Under the pieces are notes generated by a model. It was not told the origin of the DNA, searched no databases, and saw only the letters and a list, made by a program, of their open reading frames with translations. From NCBI GenBank assembly GCA_017416505.1, contig JAFQCI010000058.1, positions 1-13,725 on the forward strand: a stretch of 13,725 nucleotides of DNA, given 5' to 3'. The DNA comes from Lachnospiraceae bacterium (lineage in GTDB: Bacteria; Bacillota_A; Clostridia; Lachnospirales; Lachnospiraceae). The stretch's first letter is position 1. Every line of letters starts with the position of its first letter. Below are positions 13,713-13,725 of the stretch, one piece after another. Position numbers and translations under genes: made by a program.

Positions 13713-13725
13713 TGTCTGTACAGTA

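Overview
The window looks like chromosomal DNA from a low-GC, Gram-positive member of the Clostridia, most likely Lachnospiraceae. This is an inference from AT-rich codon use, strong GGAGG-type ribosome binding sites, intergenic hairpin elements, and proteins such as YkvA, an FtsX-type ABC transporter with its own two-component system, BspA-like leucine-rich repeats and HD-GYP. No tRNA, rRNA, CRISPR array, transposase or phage gene was seen.

Left part (1-6060). A small YkvA-type membrane protein gene (+) ends at a strong terminator. After it come two intergenic hairpins and a large minus-strand gene for an ABC ATPase fused to an FtsX/MacB-type permease, with a methionine-rich outer domain. 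Divergent from it is an OmpR-type response regulator and sensor kinase operon (+). The 110 bp between the divergent genes holds six TTGAG-like pentamers at exact 11-bp steps. Three point each way, and each set ends 10 bp from a -10 box. This is a symmetric operator that should let the regulator switch on its own operon and the transporter together.

Middle (6060-6410). What looks like empty spacer has the layout of a type I toxin-antitoxin locus. A 38-residue hydrophobic, basic-tailed peptide is encoded on the minus strand. Facing it is a consensus promoter that would make a roughly 110-nt plus-strand RNA ending at a strong terminator. The two transcripts overlap at their 3' ends. It was not listed among the longer reading frames and is the best candidate for an undescribed system here.

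Right part (6406-13725). All genes are on the minus strand. In transcription order they are: a membrane HD-GYP c-di-GMP phosphodiesterase, an unrecognised 323-residue protein, a cytoplasmic BspA-like LRR protein, a metallophosphatase remnant, a 311-residue protein resembling DUF7738/DUF6892 proteins, two small zinc-ribbon proteins (the second apparently split by a one-base shift), and an unrecognised 412-residue protein. The soluble proteins of this cluster resemble accessory or immunity-like cargo, but no toxin is present to prove that. Three copies of a GTTACTGT...ACAGTAAC hairpin repeat lie in spacers across the window, and the right edge is a dense cluster of hairpins.
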